A DNA stretch of 64,000 nucleotides, taken from assembly GCA_000437755.1 (NCBI GenBank), contig FR900122.1, positions 5,448 through 69,447 of the forward strand. Direction: 5' to 3'. Below, one piece after another: positions 23,575-33,137 of the stretch (the first letter of the stretch is position 1; every line of letters starts with the position of its first letter). Position numbers and translations under genes: made by a program. The notes beneath the pieces were generated by a model, which saw only the letters and a program-made list of their open reading frames with translations, did no database searches and had not been told where the DNA came from. Source of the DNA: Roseburia sp. CAG:303 (GTDB lineage: Bacteria; Bacillota; Clostridia; Lachnospirales; Lachnospiraceae).

Positions 23575-26049
23575 TTATTCTTCTACATTATCCATATCTA
23601 CTTTTACTTTTTCCAGATGCCAGATATCTCTTACATATTCTTCAATCGTTCTGTCTGAAGAGAATTTTCCTACATTTGCAATATTTAAAAGTGCTGATTT
23701 TGCCCATCCGGCTTCGTTCTTGTATGCTTCTTCCACTTTCTTCTGTGCTTCTGCATAAGATACGAAGTCTTTCAGGATGAAGTATACATCCGGTCTGCCG
23801 TATTTATTGGTAAGCAGGGAATCATAGATTTCACGGAATCTTTCTGAATCATCCGGTGCATAAGTACCGTTGATTAACTGCATGAGAACTTTTCTCACAT
23901 CCATGTTGTTGTTAAAGATTTCCATCGGATCATAACCGCCATGCTGCTCGTAGTTAATAACTTCATCAGAAGAAAGCCCAAAGATAAATGCATTTTCCGC
24001 ACCTACTTCTTCTACGATTTCCACATTGGCACCATCCATTGTTCCCAGTGTTAAAGCACCGTTCAACATGAACTTCATGTTACCTGTTCCGGATGCTTCC
24101 TTGCTGGCTGTTGAAATCTGCTCGCTGACATCAGCTGCTGCAAAAATCCACTCTGCGTTGGATACTCTGTAGTTCTCAATGAATACAACCTTGATCTTGC
24201 CATTGATGGACTTATCATTGTTGATTACATCTGCCACGCTGTTAATCAGTTTGATGGTAAGTTTTGCCCTGCGGTATCCTGCTGCCGCCTTTGCACCAAA
24301 GATAAATGTTCTTGGGTAGAAATCCATCTCCGGATGTTCCTTGATCTGATTGTACAGATACATAACATGAAGGATATTTAAGAGCTGTCTCTTATATTCA
24401 TGTAATCTCTTAACCTGTACATCAAAGATGGAACGAGGATCTACATCGATACCGTTATGTTCTTTGATATACTTAGCCAGACGCAGTTTGTTCTGATATT
24501 TGATATTCATGAATTCTGCCTGGCATTTTGGATCGTCTGCATAGATTTCAAGCTTCTTAATCTGGCTTAAATCCGTGATCCATTCGGAACCAATCTTTCC
24601 TGATACCCATTCTGCAAGCAATGGATCGCCATGAAGAAGGAATCTTCTCTGTGTAATACCATTTGTCTTATTATTGAATTTCTCCGGCATCATTTCATAG
24701 AAATCTTTTAATTCCTGATTCTTCAGAATCTCTGTATGAAGTCTTGCAACACCATTTACAGAGAATCCTGCATAGATAGCAAGATTTGCCATCTTGACCT
24801 GACCATCATAAATGATCGCCATCTTCTTCTGTTTTTCCTGATTTCCAGGATATTTTGCCGAGATTTCAAGCTGGAATCTTCTGTTAATCTCTTCTATAAT
24901 CTGATAACATCTTGGAAGGAGTTTTGAAAACAGTTCAATTGGCCATTTTTCCAAAGCTTCTGCCATGATTGTATGGTTTGTGTATGCACAGCATTTTGTT
25001 GTGACTGCCCATGCTTCATCCCAGGTAAGATCATACTCATCCATCAGCAGTCTCATCAATTCTGCCACACAGATGGTCGGATGTGTATCATTCAGCTGGA
25101 ATACTACTTTTTCAGGAAGGTTACGTACATCATCATGATTATCAAGGTATTTCTTAATGGCTGTCTGTACACTTGCGGATACGAAGAAATACTGCTGTTT
25201 CAGTCTTAATTCCTTACCTGCATAATGGTCATCACAAGGATATAATACTTCTACTATGTTCTTTGCCAGGGATTCTTCCTCTGTTGCCTTGATATAATCA
25301 CCTTTGTTAAAGGAATCCAGTACAAAGTGCTGAACCGGTTCTGCATCCCAGATTCTTAAAGTATTTACCACGTTATTGCCATATCCTACGATAGGAAGAT
25401 CATATGGTACTGCTCTTACGGAACGATAACCGTCCTGAACAACCCTTTCTCTTCCGTCTTCGCCTTTTACCCATCTTGTGTAGCCGCCGAACTTAACTTC
25501 ACACGCGTACTCTTCTCTTCTTACTTCAAACGGATTACCATTCTTTAACCATTCATCCGGTACTTCCACCTGATATCCGTCCACGATCTTCTGCTTGAAC
25601 ATACCGTATTTATAACGGATTCCACAGCCATATGCCGGATAACCGAGTGTTGCCAGAGAATCAAGGAAGCATGCTGCCAGTCTTCCCAGACCACCATTTC
25701 CAAGTGCTGCATCCGGCTCCTGATCTTCAATTACGTTCAGATCCAGTCCTAATTCTTCAATCGCTTCTTTGATTTCCTTGCAGGCGGATAAATTGATAAT
25801 AATATTTCCGAGTGCACGTCCTGTTAAGAATTCCATAGAAAGATAATATACTGTCTTTGCATCTTTCTTCTCATATTCCTTATGAGTTGCAATCCACTGG
25901 TCGATGATAACGTCCTTCAGACCGTAAGCAACACCTGTGTAAATATCTAAATCCGATGCTTCTTCGATTGTCTTTCTTGAAACTACCTTTACATAATCCT
26001 TTACCTGTTTCTTAAATTCTTCCTTTGAGAATGTTCCCAATTCTGCCAT
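23575..26049 (-). CDS. glgP: Glycogen/alpha-glucan phosphorylase
   Basis: 824 aa cytoplasmic GT35 enzyme that releases glucose 1-phosphate from glycogen or maltodextrin, with pyridoxal phosphate as cofactor. Seen: LGNGGLGRLAACFLDSLAT near the N-terminus, the substrate region NDTHPTICVAELMRLL, and the PLP-lysine block KEASGTGNMKFMLNGALTLG. Length is normal for bacterial phosphorylase. AGGAGG precedes the ATG. It lies 82 nt behind ileS; a GC-rich hairpin without T-run (about 26067-26103) separates them, so its promoter is not obvious. The GH13 enzyme at 51-53 kb could supply or trim its substrates. Confidence 0.97.
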   Translation of the reverse strand: MAELGTFSKEEFKKQVKDYVKVVSRKTIEEASDLDIYTGVAYGLKDVIIDQWIATHKEYEKKDAKTVYYLSMEFLTGRALGNIIINLSACKEIKEAIEELGLDLNVIEDQEPDAALGNGGLGRLAACFLDSLATLGYPAYGCGIRYKYGMFKQKIVDGYQVEVPDEWLKNGNPFEVRREEYACEVKFGGYTRWVKGEDGRERVVQDGYRSVRAVPYDLPIVGYGNNVVNTLRIWDAEPVQHFVLDSFNKGDYIKATEEESLAKNIVEVLYPCDDHYAGKELRLKQQYFFVSASVQTAIKKYLDNHDDVRNLPEKVVFQLNDTHPTICVAELMRLLMDEYDLTWDEAWAVTTKCCAYTNHTIMAEALEKWPIELFSKLLPRCYQIIEEINRRFQLEISAKYPGNQEKQKKMAIIYDGQVKMANLAIYAGFSVNGVARLHTEILKNQELKDFYEMMPEKFNNKTNGITQRRFLLHGDPLLAEWVSGKIGSEWITDLSQIKKLEIYADDPKCQAEFMNIKYQNKLRLAKYIKEHNGIDVDPRSIFDVQVKRLHEYKRQLLNILHVMYLYNQIKEHPEMDFYPRTFIFGAKAAAGYRRAKLTIKLINSVADVINNDKSINGKIKVVFIENYRVSNAEWIFAAADVSEQISTASKEASGTGNMKFMLNGALTLGTMDGANVEIVEEVGAENAFIFGLSSDEVINYEQHGGYDPMEIFNNNMDVRKVLMQLINGTYAPDDSERFREIYDSLLTNKYGRPDVYFILKDFVSYAEAQKKVEEAYKNEAGWAKSALLNIANVGKFSSDRTIEEYVRDIWHLEKVKVDMDNVEE

Positions 26050-26131
26050 ACGATACCTCCTATAATGTCATAAGACAGTCCCCGGTAAAATCGTGTGCCG
26101 GGACCGTCCCATGACCTCCGCATACTTTCAC

Positions 26132-29100
26132 TTACTGTTTCTCAACACCAAGTTCTACATTTTCTCCATTAATGTTCCATTCTTTACAGTACCCATTTAT
26201 TTTACCAAAAATTACCTCATTTGCCAACACTTCTGATGTAATTTCTTCTTTATTTCTCTGTAAAATTTCAATAACCTTATCATTCTTATCGACATAGATA
26301 TTGATTTTATCCATTACTTCAAATCCGGCTTCTTTTCTCATGGTCTGAATCTTACTGATAATTTCTCTCACAAATCCTTCTTCCAGAAGTTCCGGTGTCA
26401 GATTGGTATCCATTACGACCGTGATTCCATGGTCATTCTGTGATACATAGCCTTCCATCTGTGTCATTTCAATCAGCAGATCTTCTTTTGTAAGCTCTAC
26501 TTCCACGTCGCCTGCGATAAATTTCAATGCACCCTCTGCTTCGAGTTCATCCATGGCTGCATTTCCATCGAGTCCTGCAAGATATGTCTTGATTGCTCCA
26601 AGCTGCTTGCCGTATTTTGGTCCTACCGTCTTTAACTGTGGCTTAAATACATACGTTGTAAAGTTTCTCACATCATCTGTGAACTCTACGTTCTTTACAT
26701 TCAGCTCATCTGCAATGATATCTTTATAGAAATCAGGCAAATCAAATCCTGCTTTTACATACATCTGTCCGATTGGCTGACGATTCTTGATATTGGATTC
26801 GTTACGGCACGCACGTCCCATAACAACAATATCCAGAACTCTTTCCATATTGTCTTCCAGTTCTTTGTCGATCCATTCTTCCTTTACGGTCGGGAAGTCA
26901 CACAGATGAATACTTTCCGGTGCATTCTTATCAATATTTCTGACAAGGTTCTGGTAAATATCTTCCGTCATAAATGGAATCATTGGTGCTGCAGCCTTGC
27001 TGATTTCCACCAGTGCGGTGTACAATGTCATGTAGGCATTGATCTTATCCTGTTCCATTCCTTTTGCCCAGAAACGTTCTCTGGAACGTCTTACATACCA
27101 GTTACTCATCTCATCCACAAAATCCTGTAATGCTCTTGCAGCTTCCGGAATTCTGTAATTTTCAAGATTATTGTCCACTTCACCAATTACACTGTACAGC
27201 TTGGAAAGCAGCCATTTATCCATAACCGGAAGTTTGTCATATTCCAGTGTGTAGTTTAACGGATTAAACTCATCAATATTTGCATAGAGTACATAGAATG
27301 CATAAGTATTCCATAATGTACCCATGAACTTTCTCTGTCCTTCCGTAACTGCCTTGTCGTGGAAGCGGTTTGGAAGCCATGGCGCACTGTTGATATAGAA
27401 ATACCAGCGGATCGCATCTGCCCCATGTGTATTCAATGCTTCAAACGGATCTACTGCATTTCCCTTTGACTTACTCATCTTCTGTCCGTTTTCATCCTGT
27501 ACATGCCCCAGAACGATAACATTCTCATATGGTGCTTTGTTGAATAACAGTGTGGATTCTGCCATCAGGGAATGGAACCATCCTCTGGTCTGATCCACAG
27601 CCTCGGAAATGAACTGTGCCGGGAACTGCTGTTCAAATAATTCTTTATTTTCAAACGGATAATGATGCTGTGCAAAAGGCATTGCCCCGGAATCGAACCA
27701 GCAGTCGATTACTTCCGGTACTCTGTGCATGGTCTTTCCACAGTCCGGACATATCAATGTCACTTCATCGATATATGGTCTGTGCAGTTCTACTTCTGCA
27801 GCCTTCGGATCTCCTGCACGTTCAGCCAGTTCTGCACGGCTTCCGATACATTCCTGATGTCCGCATTCACATTCCCAGATATTTAACGGTGTTCCCCAGT
27901 AACGGTTTCTGGAAATTGCCCAGTCCTGAATGTTCTCCAGCCAGTTTCCGAAACGTCCTTTTCCAATGGATTCCGGAATCCAGTTTACGGTATTGTTGTT
28001 GCGGATAAGGTCATCTTTTACTGCGGTTTCACGGATATACCATGATTCCCTTGCATAATAGATCAGTGGTGTATCACATCTCCAGCAGTGTGGATATTCA
28101 TGTTCAAACTGCGGTGCTTCGAAGAGCTGGTTTCTGGCATCCAGGTTTTTGATTACTTCCGGGTCTGCCTTCTTCACAAATAATCCGGCGAATGGGGTTT
28201 CCTCTGTAAGTTCCCCCTTACCATTTACAAACTGTACAAACGGAAGGTCATAATTTCTTCCAACATTGGCATCATCTTCACCAAATGCCGGTGCGATGTG
28301 TACGATACCGGTACCGTCTGTCATAGTAACATAGTTATCACAGGTCACAAAGAAGCCTTTCTTGTTCTGCTTGTCTGCCACGTCCTTTGCACAGATAAAT
28401 AATGGCTCGTATTCTTTGTATTCAAGTTCTTTTCCCTTGAAGGTCTTTAATACTTCATATGCTGGCTTTGCTTCCACACCATTTTCTTCATCTGCTTTTA
28501 CTGCCAGTTTGCCGAGTACGGTATCTAAAAGTGAGGATGCCATATAATAAGTATAACCATCTGCAGCCTTTACTAACGCATAAGTTTCATCCGGATTTAC
28601 GCAGAGTGCAACGTTTGACGGAAGGGTCCATGGAGTCGTTGTCCATGCAAGAAAATATGTGTCCTCGCCCGTTACCTTAAATCTTACGATGGCAGAGCGT
28701 TCTTTGACGGTCTTGTAACCCTGTGCCACTTCCTGTGCAGATAACGGTGTTCCACACCTCGGACAGTAAGGTACAATCTTAAATCCTTTGTAAAGCAGAC
28801 CTTTCTTCCAGATTTCTTTCAAAGCCCACCATTCAGATTCGATAAAATTATTGTCATAAGTTACATACGGGTTGTCCATATCTGCCCAGAAACCTACGGT
28901 TCCTGAGAAATCTTCCCACATCCCCTTATATTTCCATACGGATTCCTTACATTCTTTGATAAATGGCTCTAATCCATAATTTTCAATCTGGTCTTTCCCA
29001 TCCAGTCCGAGCTTCTTTTCGACTTCGATTTCAACCGGGAGTCCATGTGTGTCCCATCCGGCTTTTCTCGGTACCATGTAGCCCTTCATGGTACGGTATC

Positions 29101-29311
29101 TCGGTATCATATCCTTGATTACTCTGGTAAGCACATGACCGATATGCGGCTTTCCGTTTGCCGTCGGAGGGCCGTCATAGAAAGTATAGGTTTCTCCTTC
29201 CTTGCGGTTTTCCATACTTTTTCTGAAGATGTCATTATCTTTCCAGAATTTTTCTGTTTTCTTTTCTCTTTCCACAAAATTCATGTCTGCGGAAACTTTT
29301 TCGTATAACAT
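26132..29311 (-). CDS. ileS: Isoleucyl-tRNA synthetase
   Basis: 1059 aa class I synthetase that charges tRNA-Ile. Seen: HIGH motif in NGKPHIGHVLTRV, editing-domain segments TTTPWTLPSNVALCV and GWDTHGLPVE, KMSKS in GQKMSKSKGNAVDP, and CPRCGTPL and CPDCGKTM cysteine pairs. Its length and the opening FVEREKKTEKFWKDN resemble the IleRS2 (eukaryote-like) type rather than the roughly 920-aa IleRS1; IleRS2 enzymes are often less sensitive to mupirocin, but that is not testable here. The ATG at 29311 follows AAGGAGG; a 31-codon upstream extension overlaps the T-box terminator and is not translated. Regulated by a T-box leader. Confidence 0.97.
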   Translation of the reverse strand: MLYEKVSADMNFVEREKKTEKFWKDNDIFRKSMENRKEGETYTFYDGPPTANGKPHIGHVLTRVIKDMIPRYRTMKGYMVPRKAGWDTHGLPVEIEVEKKLGLDGKDQIENYGLEPFIKECKESVWKYKGMWEDFSGTVGFWADMDNPYVTYDNNFIESEWWALKEIWKKGLLYKGFKIVPYCPRCGTPLSAQEVAQGYKTVKERSAIVRFKVTGEDTYFLAWTTTPWTLPSNVALCVNPDETYALVKAADGYTYYMASSLLDTVLGKLAVKADEENGVEAKPAYEVLKTFKGKELEYKEYEPLFICAKDVADKQNKKGFFVTCDNYVTMTDGTGIVHIAPAFGEDDANVGRNYDLPFVQFVNGKGELTEETPFAGLFVKKADPEVIKNLDARNQLFEAPQFEHEYPHCWRCDTPLIYYARESWYIRETAVKDDLIRNNNTVNWIPESIGKGRFGNWLENIQDWAISRNRYWGTPLNIWECECGHQECIGSRAELAERAGDPKAAEVELHRPYIDEVTLICPDCGKTMHRVPEVIDCWFDSGAMPFAQHHYPFENKELFEQQFPAQFISEAVDQTRGWFHSLMAESTLLFNKAPYENVIVLGHVQDENGQKMSKSKGNAVDPFEALNTHGADAIRWYFYINSAPWLPNRFHDKAVTEGQRKFMGTLWNTYAFYVLYANIDEFNPLNYTLEYDKLPVMDKWLLSKLYSVIGEVDNNLENYRIPEAARALQDFVDEMSNWYVRRSRERFWAKGMEQDKINAYMTLYTALVEISKAAAPMIPFMTEDIYQNLVRNIDKNAPESIHLCDFPTVKEEWIDKELEDNMERVLDIVVMGRACRNESNIKNRQPIGQMYVKAGFDLPDFYKDIIADELNVKNVEFTDDVRNFTTYVFKPQLKTVGPKYGKQLGAIKTYLAGLDGNAAMDELEAEGALKFIAGDVEVELTKEDLLIEMTQMEGYVSQNDHGITVVMDTNLTPELLEEGFVREIISKIQTMRKEAGFEVMDKINIYVDKNDKVIEILQRNKEEITSEVLANEVIFGKINGYCKEWNINGENVELGVEKQ

Positions 29312-29344
29312 TTTTACCTCCTTATACCGGAAAAATCTTATGAT

Positions 29345-29611
29345 TTTCCATAAAAATATAAAAACCCCGTCCTGTAAAAGGACGAGGTTAATTCTCGTTA
29401 CCACCTGTTACACTCATACTCTGAATTACTCAGGTTATATGATTTCCGTTAACGTCGGTTCTACGTCCTGCCCTACTGCTGCTGCGTTCAGGCGGAAACT
29501 CAGAAGTGATTTTCACCATAATAGTACTAATACCTGTTCCCACCCTGCCAGGCTCTCTGTCACGTTCCTATAACGGCTACTGTCTTCGTCACAGTCTTTA
29601 TATATTGTATA
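29345..29611 (-). promoter_or_regulatory. T-box leader of ileS
   Basis: Reading the minus strand: stem I with GACGAAGACAGTA; a specifier loop containing ATC (29508-29510), the Ile codon; the T-box sequence AACAGGTGGTAACGAG (about 29394-29409); and the terminator GGACGAGG-type hairpin CCTCGTCC/GGACGGGG (29365-29387) followed by T's. Uncharged tRNA-Ile would favour the antiterminator and let ileS be transcribed. Confidence 0.9.
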
Positions 29612-29617
29612 TATTTT

Positions 29618-29647
29618 ATTATATCATGCTGTGAATTGCATTGTCAA
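29618..29647 (-). promoter_or_regulatory. Promoter of the T-box-ileS unit
   Basis: TTGACA, 18-nt spacer and TATAAT (extended TGA TATAAT) on the minus strand. The predicted start near 29611 gives a leader of about 300 nt. Confidence 0.8.
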
Positions 29648-29689
29648 TCCTTAATATTCTCTATTTCTTTACCTCATCCGGTTCTGTCT

Positions 29690-30124
29690 TTAGTATGCCA
29701 CTCCATCGGGTTCATTTTCCTCAGAGCTGCTTCCGACCTCAATCACAATATGATTCGGAAGACAGGTCACGGGCATCGCCGCAGAATGGATGAATCCCAT
29801 CTTTACACATATCTGATCCCTGCAGTTTGCAGAGATCATACCTATTTCTCCGTTCTTTACTTCTATCGTATTTTCCTCACCGTCTGCTCCACAGATGGTA
29901 AACTGGTAAGGCTCTTCTACTGCACTCAGATCTATCGTTCTTATTATCGTGCCATTCTGGTATATTCTGGCATATCTTCCGTTTTCCGGAGCGAATTTCT
30001 TCCTGCCCATAATTACTGCCAGTGAAATAATAACACATATGATTAGTATAGCACATAATAAAAAAACTGTCTTGTTTTCTCTTAAACTACTTTGAAATTT
30101 TTTACACACATTTGAAAATTTCAA
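29690..30124 (-). CDS. NusG domain II-containing membrane protein
   Basis: 144 aa: one N-terminal transmembrane helix (about 19-39), then an extracytoplasmic NusG-II-type beta domain (about 48-134) with the characteristic CRDQICVKMGFI ... PVTCLPNHIVIEV. Family members often sit beside small membrane transporters or electron-transfer proteins; the Cys pairs might bind a cofactor or form disulfides. It abuts the gene at 30125 with no gap, so the two are probably translated together with the gene at 30813 as a three-gene unit. Function unknown. Confidence 0.8.
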   Translation of the reverse strand: MKFSNVCKKFQSSLRENKTVFLLCAILIICVIISLAVIMGRKKFAPENGRYARIYQNGTIIRTIDLSAVEEPYQFTICGADGEENTIEVKNGEIGMISANCRDQICVKMGFIHSAAMPVTCLPNHIVIEVGSSSEENEPDGVAY

Positions 30125-30802
30125 TTATTTTTCCTCTTCTTTTTCTGCATTTTCAAACAGATGCAGTGTTCTTACATACCTGAATGTTTTGTATACAAAA
30201 TACAGGACTGCCGCCCAGGAAAGCACAATGGTCAGGATATATGCCCCTCTTGCAAAATAAATGTATAAGGCTGCAAATGGCATGATGACATATTTGATAA
30301 CGGATGCAAATCCATATAATTCGGTCGCAAAAGTAAGATCCTTACCTACTTCCAGATATTTAAAATTATCCACCTGCTTTTTGCATGCCAGTGTAAAAGA
30401 ATACATAATGACCAGCATGACAAGGATCTCTGCAACACAGCAGAACAGGATCGGACCAAACAGACTGTACTGTGACAGGACAAACGGAAAAATCGTCTTT
30501 ACTGTGCTTATCACAAATCCAAGAACGGCCGCTGCTTTCATATTCATCATATATTTCCGGTTCCCATGCATCAATGCAAGTCCCAGTAATATAAGCAGAT
30601 AACCTGCCGGATTAAACAAAATATCAATCCGGAAATGGTCACCGATCAGTGCTTCCAGAAAATAAGTATTAAAACCTTTTTTTACACCTTCATTCACACC
30701 AAAGCGAAATCCATAGCTGATCTTTGTCGCAATATTAATATCAATCCCTGTCACCAGAATTCCCAGAATAAAAAAATAAATTCCTTTTATCTTACTTTTC
30801 AT
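30125..30802 (-). CDS. Uncharacterised six-helix membrane protein (tandem paralogue)
   Basis: 225 aa integral membrane protein with about six hydrophobic segments. No family is recognised by eye. It shares a core with the upstream neighbour at 30813-31550: RIDILFNPAGYLLILLGL here against RIDVFSDFIGYILITMGL there, with similar spacing of the first helix and a charged DxN/DxH motif after it. The two appear to be diverged tandem duplicates. The C-terminus is charged (NAEKEEEK). AGGAGG precedes the ATG, and the next gene, the NusG-II protein, follows without a gap. Possibly a membrane complex with it. Confidence 0.75.
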   Translation of the reverse strand: MKSKIKGIYFFILGILVTGIDINIATKISYGFRFGVNEGVKKGFNTYFLEALIGDHFRIDILFNPAGYLLILLGLALMHGNRKYMMNMKAAAVLGFVISTVKTIFPFVLSQYSLFGPILFCCVAEILVMLVIMYSFTLACKKQVDNFKYLEVGKDLTFATELYGFASVIKYVIMPFAALYIYFARGAYILTIVLSWAAVLYFVYKTFRYVRTLHLFENAEKEEEK

Positions 30803-30812
30803 CTTTTTCCTC

Positions 30813-31550
30813 CTATGACTGCTTATATCCCAGAATATAATCCCTTACACGGAATACAAACCAGAAGAACAGCAGATTTACTGCCAGATCAAAAATATTG
30901 TAGAAAGTAAGCAATGCACCATTCATCATCGGAGCCATCCACATGACAACCATAACCGTGATATTAAGGACAACAGAAGCAAACCATGAGATGCCGATTG
31001 CCCTTCTGTCCCTGACATACTGATAGCCGGACAGCAGATCACAGACTCCGTAAACAAACATATAACCGATACAGATATCCAGTCCCATCTGGGCAATAAT
31101 CAGCCAGAAACACATATAACAGAGCTGTGCCCCATTAAACATGAACGGAAGAAGTCTTGTTGCCACATATAAAATAATTGCACCGATGGATGTCATTGCC
31201 GCAACATTGAAAATCTTTGTCTTTTTCGCCAGCTTCAACAGTCCCATGGTAATCAGAATATAACCGATGAAATCCGAAAAAACATCGATTCTTATATTGT
31301 ATGCCAGTTCCCCGATGGAGTACTCGTACACATTGTAGCTTAAACCAAAGAGATAATTCAGTGTATACAACTGGAATTCCGTATTAATTCCGGAAGATTC
31401 GGAATATGCCGGATAAATTCCATTCAGCCAGCTGCATACGATATGCTGGTCAAAAATAAGAAACATAAAGCCAACAAGAATAAGAATCAGATATTTCACA
31501 TCCTGCGGCGTATTTTTCCAAAAACCTTTTTTTTCTGTTTCCTGTAACAT
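30813..31550 (-). CDS. Uncharacterised multi-helix membrane protein (tandem paralogue)
   Basis: 245 aa integral membrane protein with about six hydrophobic segments, first gene of the unit with 30125 and 29690. It begins with a short charged cytoplasmic end (LQETEKKGFWKN). The segment RIDVFSDFIGYILITMGL corresponds to RIDILFNPAGYLLILLGL in the neighbour, indicating duplication. A weak GGTGG precedes the ATG. Function and family are not recognised. Confidence 0.75.
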   Translation of the reverse strand: MLQETEKKGFWKNTPQDVKYLILILVGFMFLIFDQHIVCSWLNGIYPAYSESSGINTEFQLYTLNYLFGLSYNVYEYSIGELAYNIRIDVFSDFIGYILITMGLLKLAKKTKIFNVAAMTSIGAIILYVATRLLPFMFNGAQLCYMCFWLIIAQMGLDICIGYMFVYGVCDLLSGYQYVRDRRAIGISWFASVVLNITVMVVMWMAPMMNGALLTFYNIFDLAVNLLFFWFVFRVRDYILGYKQS

Positions 31551-31660
31551 TTATAAAACCCACCATATGCCCTGCATATGCCTTTCCTGATAAATTTCAT
31601 CTTTTATCATATCACATCCTGCTTTTTTTCACAATGCCACGTCTATGAATTTTATATGAA

Positions 31661-31681
31661 AAAAAGATGCCATCTGGCACC
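31661..31681 (-). terminator. Terminator of the gene at 31712
   Basis: GGTGCCA/TGGCATC stem (one wobble) with a 2-nt loop, followed on the minus strand by seven T's. Confidence 0.8.
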
Positions 31682-31711
31682 TTCTTTCATTCCGGTCTGT
31701 GTTCCGGCATC

Positions 31712-32197
31712 TTATTTCTGGTTCTTCTTTGCTTCTCTGGCAGCCTTTTTTGCTTCCTTCTTTTCCTGCTTTCTCTGCTCTTTTCTTTTCTTCGGATCGG
31801 TTTCTACAATCGGTCCTCTGATTCTCTTTGCAGCAGTGATATAAAGTCCGCTGACGGTAGCCTTAACTTCCTGCTTCGGTGCAATTGTATCAAATACTTT
31901 CGCATCACAAATCAGAGACATAACCCTCGGGCCTACCTTTGCCTTTACAATCGGCAGTTTTGCTCTTCTCATATACTTTGGTATCTGCTCCGTTACCATC
32001 TTCGGAAGATTTGCATCCATCGCCTTCATCATCTTCATATCTATGATATAAAGATTCATCTGCTGCGCTGCTGCGTCCATGGCCTCCTGCTGTGATTCCT
32101 GTTTCTTCTGAAGATTTTTGCCCAGGAAATATAATACGACCAGTAAAATTGCCAGTACGATGACAATAATGCCTAATACAATGAAAAATGTTTTCAT
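31712..32197 (-). CDS. Hypothetical membrane-anchored protein with Lys-rich tail
   Basis: 161 aa. One N-terminal transmembrane helix (about 4-26), a Gln/Ala/Met-rich cytoplasmic helix (about 30-60), a compact region with VKAKVGPRVMSLICDAKVF, and a highly basic Lys/Arg/Glu tail of about 30 residues. No known domain is recognised. A clear AGGAGG-type ribosome site and its own terminator support a real single gene. The tail might bind nucleic acid or acidic surfaces; this is only a guess from composition. Confidence 0.7.
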   Translation of the reverse strand: MKTFFIVLGIIVIVLAILLVVLYFLGKNLQKKQESQQEAMDAAAQQMNLYIIDMKMMKAMDANLPKMVTEQIPKYMRRAKLPIVKAKVGPRVMSLICDAKVFDTIAPKQEVKATVSGLYITAAKRIRGPIVETDPKKRKEQRKQEKKEAKKAAREAKKNQK

Positions 32198-32313
32198 TTT
32201 AAAATAATCCTCCTGATTTCTTTCCTGAATTTATCCTTTGATAAATCCCATAATTCATCTATATTTTATCATCTGCCAAACTAATTGGCAATACAATTTT
32301 GACATTATTTTTC

Positions 32314-32342
32314 TTGAATTTCGCATATGTCAATGTTATACT
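32314..32342 (+). promoter_or_regulatory. plsC promoter with overlapping inverted repeat
   Basis: TTGAAT, 17-nt spacer and TATACT (extended TGT TATACT). An inverted repeat TTGACAT (32299-32305) / ATGTCAA (32327-32333) brackets the -35, a possible repressor site. Confidence 0.6.
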
Positions 32343-32383
32343 AATACTTTAGGATATCAGACATTTTAAAGGAGGATTTCAAC

Positions 32384-33121
32384 ATGTTTCGATTAATTCT
32401 TGTCGGAATTATTGTTTCACTTTACTTTATTTTAAGTATTATTACACTTCCGCTTGCATGGCTCATCGGTCTGGTTATGAACAAGCGGGCAAAACAGTAT
32501 TTTTCTTATTTTCTGGTTTCAAAGACATTTTTCCTTGTACGGCTTGCTGCCGGAACAAAGGTGGATATCCGCGGACTGGAAAATATTCCGAAAGGACAGC
32601 CTGTGCTTTTCGCTGGAAACCACCGCAGTTACTTTGATATTATCCTGAATTACAGCATTCTGCCTCCGCTTATGGGATTTGTTTCAAAAATCGAGATTAA
32701 GAAAGTTCCGCTCCTCGCCCAGTGGATGGTAAATATGAACTGCCTGTTCCTGGATCGTTCCAGTCCGAAAGAAGGATTGAAGATGATTCATGATGGGGTG
32801 GATAAATTAAACCAGGGAATTTCCATTTTCATTTTTCCCGAAGGCACAAGGGCAAAATCGGATGATGCGATCGCCGAATTCAAGGGCGGCAGCCTGAAGA
32901 TGGCTGAGAAGGCAAATGTTCCGATCGTTCCGGTTGCCATCAACAATACCAGTGCCATTTTCGAGGATCAGTTCCCATATATTAAAAAATCACATGTGAT
33001 CATTGAATACTGTGAACCGGTCTATCCTGACCGCCTCAGCCGGGAGGAAAAGAAATTCATGGCACAGCATATCCATGATACCATTGTTGCAAAAGTAAGT
33101 GCAAATAAGGCAGAACTGTAA
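32384..33121 (+). CDS. plsC: 1-acyl-sn-glycerol-3-phosphate acyltransferase
   Basis: 245 aa membrane-associated enzyme that adds the second acyl chain to lysophosphatidic acid in phospholipid synthesis. Seen: an N-terminal hydrophobic helix (about 3-30), acyltransferase motif I NHRSYFDI (HX4D), motif III FPEGTRAKSD, and VPIVPVAINNTSAI for motif IV. AAGGAGG precedes the ATG. Monocistronic, with a promoter upstream and a shared terminator that overlaps both its own end and that of the convergent gene. Confidence 0.92.
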   Translation: MFRLILVGIIVSLYFILSIITLPLAWLIGLVMNKRAKQYFSYFLVSKTFFLVRLAAGTKVDIRGLENIPKGQPVLFAGNHRSYFDIILNYSILPPLMGFVSKIEIKKVPLLAQWMVNMNCLFLDRSSPKEGLKMIHDGVDKLNQGISIFIFPEGTRAKSDDAIAEFKGGSLKMAEKANVPIVPVAINNTSAIFEDQFPYIKKSHVIIEYCEPVYPDRLSREEKKFMAQHIHDTIVAKVSANKAEL

Positions 33122-33137
33122 CTCAGTTCTGCCTTAT
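33105..33137. terminator. Bidirectional terminator embedded in two convergent gene ends
   Basis: Perfect 14-bp stem ATAAGGCAGAACTG/CAGTTCTGCCTTAT with a 5-nt loop, covering the stop codons of plsC (33121) and of the convergent gene (33123). Confidence 0.75.

Noticed and set aside
26067..26103. GC-rich hairpin between ileS and glgP as a terminator
   Set aside because: Stem is clear, but no T-run follows on either strand, so termination is not supported.
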